Of a stretch of 64,000 bases of DNA, positions 45,701-55,446 are shown in pieces; the first letter of the stretch is position 1, and every line of letters begins with the position of its first letter. This stretch comes from Macrostomum hystrix. Lineage: Eukaryota; Platyhelminthes; Macrostomidae. The notes under the pieces were generated by a model, which ran no database searches, was not told the origin of the DNA, and saw nothing but the letters and a program-made list of their open reading frames with translations. Location: NCBI GenBank assembly GCA_950097015.1, contig CATNEN010000039.1:12866501-12930500 (forward strand), given 5' to 3'. The position numbers and the translations under genes are program-made.

Positions 45701-47498
45701 TAGGGACTCCATTGCCAGCTGGAGGCACCCTGCTGACGGTGCTGACGGCGTCGGGGTGCTGACTGATTGGTTGACGGACTAGAAGAGCATGTAAAGTAGT
45801 TAAGTGTTGCCCAATGTCGAGGCTTGATCAGCGAAAGTAGAGAAATTCGCTTTAGGGACTCCATAGTCGGCTGTTGCCACTTGTTTAAGGTCCAGCAGCT
45901 CCGTCTAGATAAAGGTCGGTGACCGCCGAAGTCGGAGATGATGCAAGCACATTCGGGTGACATGCTGATAAAGTTTGAAGGTCTGGAAAGGCCGCACTGA
46001 GGCACAGTGCAAATTCGTGCGTAGGGGTGTATGAAATACACTAGCTCTTATGGGAAAAATCGGACCTTGGGCCAGAAACATTGAATATCTCGACGGTCTG
46101 AAGAGCTGGCGACTTGTTTCTTGTTTCAGAAGATGCGCAAAAAAAGTTGGCCCGTGTTCTTGAGTTTCGTGTGCTTGCATTGTTCCGTTCGGGTGCAGCA
46201 AAAAATTATCAGGGGGGGGATTCCCCCCTTGGTATAAAAACGGGCGGTAAAATGGCTTGGTAGTCCTACTGTTAATAATATAAAAATCAACAATAATAAA
46301 TAAAGTATAGCAACAAAAAAAACAGCCAACATGCTAACATGATGAATCCCCGACGAGAATCGTTGAATATATCAAATGTGCCTATGATTTGTGTTTCTTA
46401 GAGTTGTTTCATCGGATATTATGGAAAACTTTAGCCCATGTTCAGCATTTTCAAGGCAATCGTTTGAATATTTGAGAGATACGGAAAAAAAGAAAAAATG
46501 TAGGTATCTAAAATACTCTTTGGTTTTTCTACTGCAAAAAGTCCGGGTTTCGATTCCCGACTCCACTGAGAAATTGTGTGCCCTTCAGCAAGACACTTCA
46601 ATCTACATTTCCTCAATTGATCCAGGTGGTAAATGGATACCAGCATTGGCTGGGTGGCTCAGGTTGTGTGTGGCGCCCCCTCCCCCAGTCCATGGACTGA
46701 ACAGCAGCCTTCCCTGACTGCTGTTCACCAGTGCACGAGGTGCAGTGTAGCCTTCAGAACAGGTGTGATCAACCATCATTGTTTACAAAAAGCTTCTCGC
46801 AGAATTAACTCTATGAAGTTGATTGTATTTAGATTGACCAATTAGCCCCACTAATGGACTCACAGCAGCCTGCCATCCGATGTTGAACTACCTGGCGCCT
46901 CGTTGCCAGTGTGACCGTCGGTCCATCGCCAGGCGCCCGTGCTTCGCTCCAGGCCGAACCACCAGAGGAAGCTGGACCCGAAGACGTTCAATTCGCGGGC
47001 CACCCACTCCTGTGAGTGCGGTCAGCTTACCGTAGAAAAACATTCAACAGTTAAGCTTCATTGGGCTGTGAAAATCCGAGGTCTTACCTTTTGACGTGAC
47101 AGATTTATTAAAACTATCATCAGCACATAATTTGGGAGAGTTATTTACATAACATGCGAAGCCTTAAATATTTGGTAGATTTACCCTCTCGCCGATGTCG
47201 TTCAACGCTAGCAGCATACCGTGCTGAGTTTCGCAGGCCTGCTTGGCATCGTCCCAGCCTTTGAAGTTGCCGTTGCTGCCGACGAACTCGTAACACCAGT
47301 TGCTGTCGGGCCGCCCGAGCCAGCCGGCAGGACACTTGCCGCTGTTTTGTGCTTCTGCGTAATGATTTATTGGGATTGGATTCAGCATCAAAGCCTTGCA
47401 TTGTAATCTACGTTCCCAAACTCACCTGTGCCAGCGATGCAGCTGGCCAGCAAGAAGCCTGCGAAGGCTAAAGCCGCCGCAGACCATTGAATAGCCAT
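36744..47498 (-). CDS. Type I membrane receptor with 12 C-type lectin domains
   Basis: 17 exons, complement: 47498-47426, 47354-47185, 47009-46864, 44883-44744, 44412-44316, 44204-43743, 43606-43524, 43027-42794, 42692-42297, 41855-41659, 41455-41370, 41001-40574, 40491-40325, 40239-38661, 38573-38428, 38354-37250, 36994-36744. They sum to 1919 residues with every junction in frame. Order: signal peptide (1-23), twelve C-type lectin domains, a Thr-rich stalk (about 1790-1835), one membrane helix (about 1842-1864), RRR stop-transfer, and a 52-residue tail with NPSF near the end. EPN or QPx sugar-site motifs with WND occur in several domains (GEPNNAG twice, GEPNNYADKEDC, QPENINGNQNC, EPSNGANENC), so mannose-type, calcium-dependent binding is likely. 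It resembles the mannose-receptor family but lacks its ricin-type and FN2 domains and has more lectin domains. Inferred role: surface glycan binding or uptake. Confidence 0.88.
41915..42185 (+). repeat. Dispersed repeat X, copy 1, in a lectin-gene intron
   Basis: About 270 bp shared with 45070-45330: ACTATTTTTCCCC, ACCGAATGACCGAT, AGTCCACCG, GCCGTC then ATCGTCGAG, GGTAACAAGGACAACTA, and ATATTGGTTTA at the end. Both copies lie in introns of the lectin gene, same orientation. The family is not recognised. Confidence 0.65.
43092..43428 (+). mobile_element. tRNA-derived SINE, copy 2 (diverged)
   Basis: A box GAGTGGCAGAACGATCTAGC and B box TAGCTCGATTTC are both mutated. The body is shared with copy 1 up to GGGCAGATGTACACACCTAT and GGCTACGCTAAATAG. 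It lies antisense in the lectin-gene intron between exons 7 and 8, about 65 bp from the acceptor. Confidence 0.82.
44560..44640 (+). repeat. Short A-rich dispersed repeat, one of three
   Basis: The block GAATATTTT, then GTACAGAAAAAGAAAAATGT and ATTTTAAATACCG, recurs at about 46455-46530 and 56405-56485 with the same order. Probably a short mobile-element remnant. Family unknown. Confidence 0.4.
45070..45330 (+). repeat. Dispersed repeat X, copy 2
   Basis: Second copy of the repeat at 41915-42185. Its end (ATATTGGTTTA) is interrupted by the foldback element that follows. In copy 1 the sequence continues without such an insertion. Confidence 0.65.
45333..46271. mobile_element. Foldback, piggyBac-like non-autonomous element
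   Basis: 939 bp flanked on both sides by TTAA (45329-45332 and 46272-46275). The ends CAGTAGAACTACCAAG and CTTGGTAGTCCTACTG are inverted repeats (15 of 16). The inversion extends inward for about 300 bp: 45333-45641 pairs with 45881-46271, which has about 80 bp extra (around 46140-46195 and 46230-46255). Each arm carries a G-run/C-run palindrome near the tip. The centre holds a 60-bp direct repeat (45652-45714, 45806-45866). No transposase. TTAA duplication is the piggyBac hallmark. Confidence 0.8.
46543..46775 (+). mobile_element. Second SINE type, V-domain-like
   Basis: It starts with a B box-like GGGTTTCGATTCCCGACTCC, then GTGTGCCCTTCAGCAAGACA, a conserved block seen in several animal SINE families, then AATGGATACCAGCATTGGCT and CCCCCAGTCCATGGACTGAA. 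It lies in the lectin-gene intron between exons 3 and 4, next to the foldback element. Confidence 0.65.
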
Positions 47499-48057
47499 GA
47501 TTATCAGATTGTGAGCACCGCTCAAATTTTTGTAGTTCTCTGGTGCGCTCAACGTCCTAGAGAAAGTTTTCGGCTGCAGCGCCTTTCATACCTGACCTGA
47601 GAAGTTTTGGAATGAGGCTTGCACTACCCGCTATTATCAGTGACTGATTAGCGTCGAATGAGAAAGAAATAGCTTTGGCGAGCGTCAGGGCGAAAGTCGA
47701 TAGGAGCGAGAAGATCCAGGCTGAGACAGCGTGACCCAAGCGCTGCCTGCAGGTGAAAGGGCTGCCTACTTGGACCAGCACCAGCTGGAAGGTGGCAGGC
47801 ACTGCCATGCAGATAAGACTGCCTATCCGTTTTTTCGAAACTCAATTCGAGGTACGCTGCTTAAGGCTCGTGTGCTGAAAAAAATGTAAGAAAAGATACA
47901 GATAGCCTGCCAAGTACAGAATTTTGAAGATACAATTATTAAGGGTGGCACTCGGCTGTAGCCTGACTGACGGAAAGTCATGTGACTGCAAACTGTAAAC
48001 ATTTGGGTACACTCTGCCCAGGCCTACGAGGGAAAATATTGCCAACATCATCGGACT

Positions 48058-48778
48058 TTGGAAGAGCTGGAGGAAAGGAGCTGGAGAAGAGGAGCTGGAG
48101 GAGAGGAGCTGGAGGAGAGGAGCTGGAGAAGAGGAGCTGGAGGAGAGGAGCTGGAGCAGAGAAGCTGGAGAAGAGGAGCTGGAGGAGAGGAGCTGGAGGA
48201 GAGGAGCTGGAGAAGAGGAGCTGGAGGAGAGGAGCTGGAGCAGAGAAGCTGGAGAAGAGGAGCTGGAGGAGAGGAGCTGGAGCAGAGAAGCTGGAGAAGA
48301 GGAGCTGGAGGAGAGGAGCTGGAGCAGAGAAGCTGGAGAAGAGGAGCTGGAGAAGAGGAGCTGGAGGAGAGGAGCTGGAGCAGAGAAGCTGGAGGAGAGG
48401 AGCTGGAGGAGAGGAGCTAGAGGAGAGAAGCTGGAGAAGAGGAGCTGGAGGAGAGGAGCTGGAGCAGAGAAGCTGGAGAAGAGGAGCTGGAGGAGAGGAG
48501 CTGGAGGAGAGAAGCTGGAGAAGAGGAGCTGGAGGAGAGGAGCTGGAGCAGAGAAGCTGGAGAAGAGGAGCTGGAGGAGAGGAGCTGGAGGAGAGGAGCT
48601 GGAGAAGAGGAGCTAGAGGAGAGAAGCTGGAGAAGAGGAGCTGGAGGAGAGGAGCTGGAGGAGAGGAGCTGGAGGAGAGAAGCTGGAGGAGAGGAGCTGG
48701 AGGAGAGAAGCTGGAGAAGAGGAGCTGGAGGAGAGAAGCTGGAGAAGAGGAGCTGGAGGAGAGAAGCTGGAGGAGTTG
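48058..48778. repeat. 15-bp minisatellite, about 48 copies
   Basis: Tandem GGAGCTGGAGAAGAG / GGAGCTGGAGGAGAG / AAGCTGGAGCAGAG units, about 560 bp upstream of the lectin start codon. The purine-rich strand is the plus strand throughout, so triplex or slipped structures are possible. The 15-bp period leaves open frames in several phases, none gene-like. Confidence 0.95.
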
Positions 48779-49554
48779 AGCTTGCGTTGTAGAATCGGAT
48801 ATGATGTAGACGAGTTGAGTCGGGTTTTCGTGAATTAACACAGTAAGTAACACAGTAAGCCATAAAGTATAAATGGGTAATTGCTGGGAATATAAGTAAT
48901 TGAAATTTTATTTATTTTCATGACTAAGAAATAAATGACACATTACGCATTACGTCATAGACTTATGCGTTTACGATTGTGCGACTGTACGAGCTTCAAA
49001 TAGGAGTCTCACAGCTATAAACGCGAGTCAGCTGCTTTACTGGATTGTCGCTATAGCCAGCAGCAATGCTTGTCTCTCGTTGCCGGGCGCCACTGTGTCG
49101 GACACACCCAAGTTCTACCCCTTCCCTGGAAGTCTATTCTAGACGCCCTGTCAACAAATTTGAATTGATTGCGTCCCAGAAGTCAAAACGCAACTCATTC
49201 TGACACCAACCTCCCGCTTCGTATTCAGCCCTCTGACTCGACAATTAAAAAATATCATGAAAACTTTCAACCCACCGTTCGATCGAGGCGCGCAACTTCC
49301 GTCGCCTTTATTGTCTTTTGGTAAACAATTTTTATTGCTCCCCCAAATTGCTCAAGGTTGAGGCCATTCTGTCTGGAGTTCAAGCTGTCTGCTTTCAGTT
49401 TGCTCTCGCTATCAATTCTGATCAAAACAGCAACTGAAAGGTTAGATGATCCGACGGTTGTGAGATGAGAAGTAGATTTAGCTTGAGATAACGGAAGTAG
49501 AAAGAACGTAATTTCCTTCAATTTGTGCCTTCATATCGCAAAAGTATTGTTTTT

Positions 49555-49785
49555 TAGCTTGTAACAAGTATTTAGCTCATACTGTACGAAAAGACTCGTA
49601 ACAAGTATTTAGCTCATACTGTACGAAAAGACTCGTAACAAGTATTTAGCCCGTACTGTACAAAAAGACTCGAAACATGTATTTAGCTCGTACTGTACCA
49701 AAAGACTCGTAACAAGTATTTAGCTCGTACTGTACAAAAAGACTCGTAACAAGTATTTAGCTCGTACTGTACAAAAAGACAGTTT
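49555..49785. repeat. 37-bp minisatellite, about 6 copies
   Basis: Units of ACTCGTAACAAGTATTTAGC plus TCGTACTGTACAAAAAG. The first two units have CATACTGTACG, the others CGTACTGTACA, suggesting growth from one end. No gene overlaps. Confidence 0.92.
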
Positions 49786-50028
49786 CGAACCTGTCTCGTC
49801 AGACAAGACAGTCTTGTCCCTATCTATGTCTAGTCTTTTATGTATAGTCTTTCGTCTTTCATTTAAAAAATCTATCCATTTTGAAATTTAAATTTCAAAT
49901 TGACTGTCAGTAGTTAACTAAGAAGGTGATTTATCAAGATAGAAGGATACTTCTAAAACGTGTAGAATACTGCAACATATTAGGATAATTTGTCAACTTG
50001 GGGGGGGGGGATAATCTGCAGCCCTGCC

Positions 50029-50372
50029 ATTGTCAGGGCTGCAGACAATGGCACGTCATTTGGTGACACTAGATCTGCAGCCAGCGAGGAGGCAATTCTG
50101 CCCATTTCGCTGACACCTGAGCACACACGCACACAGATACTGTACACAGGCACACGTTCACACAGGTGTGTACATCTGCCCTGACTTTCTAATCGTCAGG
50201 CAGTGTACATTTTCACTGTGCCTTGGAGGTTGGCCCTCAAGGGCGTCAATTGCACGACAAGTCCCCAAGCCTTCTCTCTGTGCGGCAGCACGCGAAATGA
50301 ATGTGGCCTCGCCGTGGAATCGAGCCCAGGGACTTTGGTGCGAGAGGCAAACGCGTTAACCGCTCAGCTTCT
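50029..50372 (-). mobile_element. tRNA-derived SINE, copy 3
   Basis: Reverse orientation: TGCGAGAGGCAAACGCGTTA (tRNA head) at about 50339-50358 and GGAATCGAGCC (B box) at about 50316-50326. The body matches the other copies. A poly-G run (about 10 G) sits at 49999-50010, and the 3' end is edged by a short inverted repeat (GCAGCCCTGCCATTGTC / GACAATGGC region). Confidence 0.87.
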
Positions 50373-51318
50373 AATTTGGATCCCTTAGTTGACGAAAACT
50401 GTTCTTCGGATTATAACAACTGAGCTTGGCATTCAAATCCCCTACCTTAGGTTCTTAAGGACTAAAATATGCCTGCAAGTGCTCTCTTACGAGTAGAAAA
50501 GCATTTCAATAAAAACAACTTAGATCTTAATAAGCACGAAATGCGACCCCAAATGGATTCAGAGCTCAAGTCTCACACTGTGTAGATTATTCTTTCAGCA
50601 AAACATTGGAGCATCATGAAATTTTATGAACTGAAAGCTTGACCGGGGGTTGACTGGGTTTTGCATTGCTGAATTTATTTCACATCCAAAGGCAGCCACC
50701 AACAAGGCCAGTAAACAACAGTTCAGAAACAGCTGCCTTTTTTAGTCTCCAAATGACTCCACGGTCGCGGCACTCCCAATCAGAGGGTGAAATATGCTCA
50801 AGTTTAGGCTCTTGAATAAAAATGACTGAGCATTGACTTTATCGCGCGAGCTTTTTCCATTGTATCGGATTAAAATCCTCCCAGATAGCAACTTGCCTAA
50901 TGCGATTTAACCCACGCAGCTGAACCGAAATTTATACAGCCTGATAGTAGTTACAATGAATGGCTCATAAAATAGGCTCATCGTGTTTCTGAGCGACCGC
51001 CTCACTCCGCTGTGAGCGAAAAACAACAGTCAGGCCAAAATGGCATGGCCCTACTTTCTAGATTAAAAAGGCTACTTATTCAGTAGGTTAAGAATGCGGT
51101 CGATAGGCGCCGGGTAAAACCCGACCACCGTCAGGCAAGGCTATTGCTGCAGCTATCAAGTCTTTCTATCCCCTGCTGCCTCCAAACTTGGTCCAAGTCA
51201 ACTCGCCCCAGTTCGGACAGATGGTATTGATCATCGCTGGGCAGGAATCGTCCGGAGTTTTTTTAGATCAGCCAGCAGACAATAAACCCAATAAACCCCT
51301 GACTCGACATTTTTTCGA
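50373..51318. other. Upstream region of the first WSC gene
   Basis: Unique-looking non-coding sequence without supported exons. It presumably holds the regulatory DNA of the WSC gene on the right. Confidence 0.4.
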
Positions 51319-51319
51319 G

Positions 51320-51328
51320 CATAAAAGG
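51320..51328 (+). promoter_or_regulatory. TATA-like box of WSC gene 1
   Basis: CATAAAAGG lies 127 bp before the ATG at 51447. The paralogue has TATAAAAG at nearly the same distance (120 bp), which supports both. Confidence 0.6.
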
Positions 51329-51446
51329 ACCTGGATTTCAGCTGGTCCAACTTGATAACTTCAAGGCTTGGAGGCGGCTAGGAATAGAAATACTGATCAG
51401 ATATAGGTCTACTTTTTAATCCAAGAGTTTTGGCTAAGCACTCGCA

Positions 51447-54400
51447 ATGCGACTCGTTGTTCTGCTCTGCCTTGCGGTAGTCGTGTCTTCGCTAGATGCA
51501 TCAGCTGGCGAAGATGAGTCTGCATTGAAAGGTAAGCCTGAATTTTAGAAGTAGGTGTGGAAAATGATTTAAACATTTTGCTAAAATTAAATTACAGCTC
51601 CGAGCTACGAAAATCTTGGCTGCTATCGCGACACTGGGGAGCGAGATTTGCCTTTTCTAGTCGAGGTCAAGGTCACCACCGTGTATCGGTGTCGCGACAG
51701 GTGCCGCAAGCTGAAGTACAGGTACTCCGGAGTCCAGGCGTCAAACTACTGCTTCTGCGGCAACAAGTACGGCCGCTATGGCAAGAATGATGCTTCGGCA
51801 TGCAACTATAAGTGCATCGCTAATACCAACCAGATTTGCGGTGGCGCTTGGCACAACAATATTTACCCGACTGGCATCAGCAGAGGTGAAGAATTTGGAT
51901 TTGTAAAAATATTTTCATGTCCAGCAATGATTCATAATCCCTTAATCTGGTCTTTTTGCATTTTTCAGAGGAAGCCAGTCTGAAAACACTGGGCTGTTTT
52001 AAGGATCAGGGTGCCAGAGACTTGCCGTTCCACAGCCCCGGCCCAGCTGACATCAACAGCTGCGTCCTGAGATGTCGCAATCTAGGTTACAAGTACGCTG
52101 CCATGCAGGCGGGCTCCATCTGCTTTTGCGGCAACAGCTACGGCAAATACGGCAAGGCTTTGGACTCGGACTGCGTATACACTTGCGCTGGCAACAGGCA
52201 GCAAATGTGCGGCGGCGCGTGGCGAAATCATGTCTATGAGACCGGCTTCACGCGTAAGTGCATGCGATTCGAAATTGCATAATGGTGAACATATGAGTTC
52301 ATATTATTTCATAAAACAGTTTTTGTTTTAAACGAATAAACGGAATTCGCACATCCCTCATCGTCTGGCAGCATCGGATCGAGAAAGCCTGGGCTGCTTT
52401 GTCGATCAGGGGGTTCGAGATCTCCCAGAAATCACTTCTGGTTTGATGAGCGTCCAATACTGCATTAACTACTGTGCTGAACGAGGCTACAAGTACGCTG
52501 GACTGCAGTACTCTTCTTACTGTTTCTGCGGCAACAAGTACGGACGGTACGGCAAGGGAGCCGGCTGCAGGAGTGTCTGCAGTGGCAAGAAGGATGAAAT
52601 CTGTGGCGGCGGGTGGAGAAACAGCATCTATGCGACCGGTCGCGAAGGTATTTATTTTTCCAGTGATGAGCTGTGTGGTTAGAAAAAACCCTGCTAAAAA
52701 TTCACACAGTAAACGCATCGTTAAAGTTTATTAGTTCCTAAACATTTAAGTATTTTCAATCACGCATTCGCAGCTGAGGAGTTCCACAGTCTCGGCTGCT
52801 ATCACGACAAGGGAGTCCGGGACCTGCCCTGGCTGGCTAAGGCCGGAGCTGTCAATCTGAACAATTGTCGCTTCGAGTGCGCCAGCCACGGCTACCTGTA
52901 CTTCGGCGTACAGAACAGCAACACCTGCTGGTGCGGCAACAGCTACGGCAGGTACGGCAAGGCGGCCGACACTGCATGTCGTAAGCCGTGCGTCGGTAAC
53001 AAAGAGCAGATCTGCGGAGACGCCTGGCTAAATAATGTCTATCGAACCAATGTGGATGCCCGTGAGTTGGAATGCGATTGTTTTGTTCTAAGTCGATACT
53101 TTATGTAGCTGTCAATAGGCTCTACCAAAATCTCACAATTTCTTTTCTTTAGACGCTGGCACCAGTTCTGGTAAGACCAACGCACATGCATTTGTACTTT
53201 ACTGTTATATTATTCGGCTTTACTTTCTCACGAACGTATGTGACATGAGTCCTGAGCTAATTAAATTCAATCGTATCATTTGAATTTCAGATAGCAAAGC
53301 CCTGGTTGGAAGTGATTCTCTTGGTGAGTTGAAATAGGGATGGTCTGTAAAGAAGCTTTCAAATAACTGGTTCCTCTTAAGCATTTCCAACATTGAATAA
53401 CATTTTCAGAGAGAACTCTGGATCAGTCGGTCTCGTCAGACAAAGTAGGCAAACTCGTGGAAATCAGCCAGATGAGTAAGCTGTTACACCTTGGATTTAC
53501 TTTATTAGTCAGCTAAAATCAGTACTCAAGCTTCAATGTATTTTGTATATTTATTTTCACTGCCTTCTCATGCAGAGATGAGGTTCTTCGGCTGCTATAG
53601 GGACGGTGCGGTGCGAGATCTTCCGCAGCGGCCCTATGTCGGCACCCTTGATGTACATTACTGTCGCTGGACCTGCCGAGAGCTGAGGTACCGCTATTTT
53701 GGCCTGCAGGCAACTCAGTGCTTCTGTGGCAACCATTTTGGCAAGTACGGTCAGGGAGCCGATTCCACCTGCAGCATTAAGTGCTCAGCTAATAAGGACC
53801 AAATGTGTGGCGGCCCTTGGTACAACAGTCTGTACGCAACTGGCATTTCAAATGACGGTATGCAATCAACAAATTTTTGTGCAGTCTAGTTTTACATCTT
53901 TTTCTCGAGTTAATGCAACTGTTTTTGACTAGTTTTTAAAGAAAGCATTCACAATAACGATTCAAATCCTTTTTAGAGGCCAGAATGAAACCTCTCGGTT
54001 GCTATGTTGACCAGGGAGTTCGCGATTTGCCGCTGCTTGGTTCCCATTGCCCAATTATCAGCGTTAACACCTGCGTGAAGACCTGCCGTGATCTGGGATA
54101 CAAATACGCTGGAGCTCAGGGAGGCGCATGGTGCTTCTGCGGCGACAAGTACGGCCAGTACGGCAAGGCCAAGGATTCCGACTGTCACTATCGCTGCCAC
54201 GCCAACAGGCGCCAGATGTGCGGTGGCGCGTGGCGCAATCACGTCTACGAAACACACGCCGACAGTGAGTTGCCTCCTGCCAATTGAGCATTTTACTCCG
54301 AATTCATAGTTGCTAGTAGGATATTTAAAGACGGATTTCACTGTTTCAGTCACAAATCCCGAGACGAAGGGCTGTTACAAGGACCAGGGCGATCGCGACT

Positions 54401-55397
54401 TGGTTGAGCGAGCTCTGATTGGCGTCATGAGCATCAGCTACTGTCGAAAGCTGTGCCGGGAGCTCGGATACAGATACGCTGGCTTGCAGTACAGCAACCA
54501 GTGCTGGTGCGGCAACACCTACGGAAGATACGGCAAAGTTGATGAGAGATTCTGCAATTTGAAGTGCACGGGACATCATCAACAGATGTGTGGCGGCGCC
54601 TACTACAACCAAGTCTACGAGAGCGGGAAGCCAGAGTGTGAGCAGCTGCGAACTCTTATAAAATATAAATTTGAACTATTTTCTGGCAAACGCGTCTGTT
54701 AAATTCGAACTCACACATCACGCACACACTATTAAATATTTCAGTTGTCTTCAGGAGCATGGGCTGCTACAATGACAAGGCAATTCGCGACCTGCCCTTC
54801 CAGGCCAAGATTGGCGCCATCACTCTGAATAACTGCCGACAGGCCTGCTGGCGCTTCGGATACAAGTACTTCGGTGTGCAGAACTCCAACCAATGCCACT
54901 GCGGCGACTCGTACGGCAAGTACGGCCGGGTTGATGATGTCCGATGTCAAAAGCGTTGCCTTGGTAACAAGGCCCAGATCTGCGGAGACTACTGGATGAA
55001 CAACATCTATGAGACTGGAGTCGGAGGAGGTAACAAAACTGATAGATTAAGGGGGTCGGTGGCAGAGCGGTTATCGCGTTTGCCTCTCGCACCACGGTCT
55101 CTAAGTTCGATTCCACGGCGAGGCCACATTTATTTGGGGCGTAGCCGCAAAGAGAAGGCTTGGAGCTTGTCTTGCCACTTACGCCCTCGTAGACCAACCT
55201 GCAAGGCACAGTAAAGTGTACACTGCCTGACGATGAGAAAGTCAGGGCAGATGTACACACCTGTGTGAGCGTATGTCTGCGTACGGTATCTGCGTGCGTG
55301 TGCGCTCAGGGGTCAGCGAAATGGGCAGAATTGCCTCCTTGCTGGCTGCGGGTCTAGTGTCACTAAATGATGTGCCATTGTCCGCAGCCCTCCTGCA

Positions 55398-55446
<49 letters not shown>

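Noticed and set aside
47557-47808. 83-codon minus-strand frame just upstream of the lectin start
   Set aside because: No homology or splice support; the signal peptide starts in the next exon at 47498.
48058-48863. Open frames in the GGAGCTGGAGAAGAG array on both strands
   Set aside because: A 15-bp period without stops explains them; no conserved flanks.
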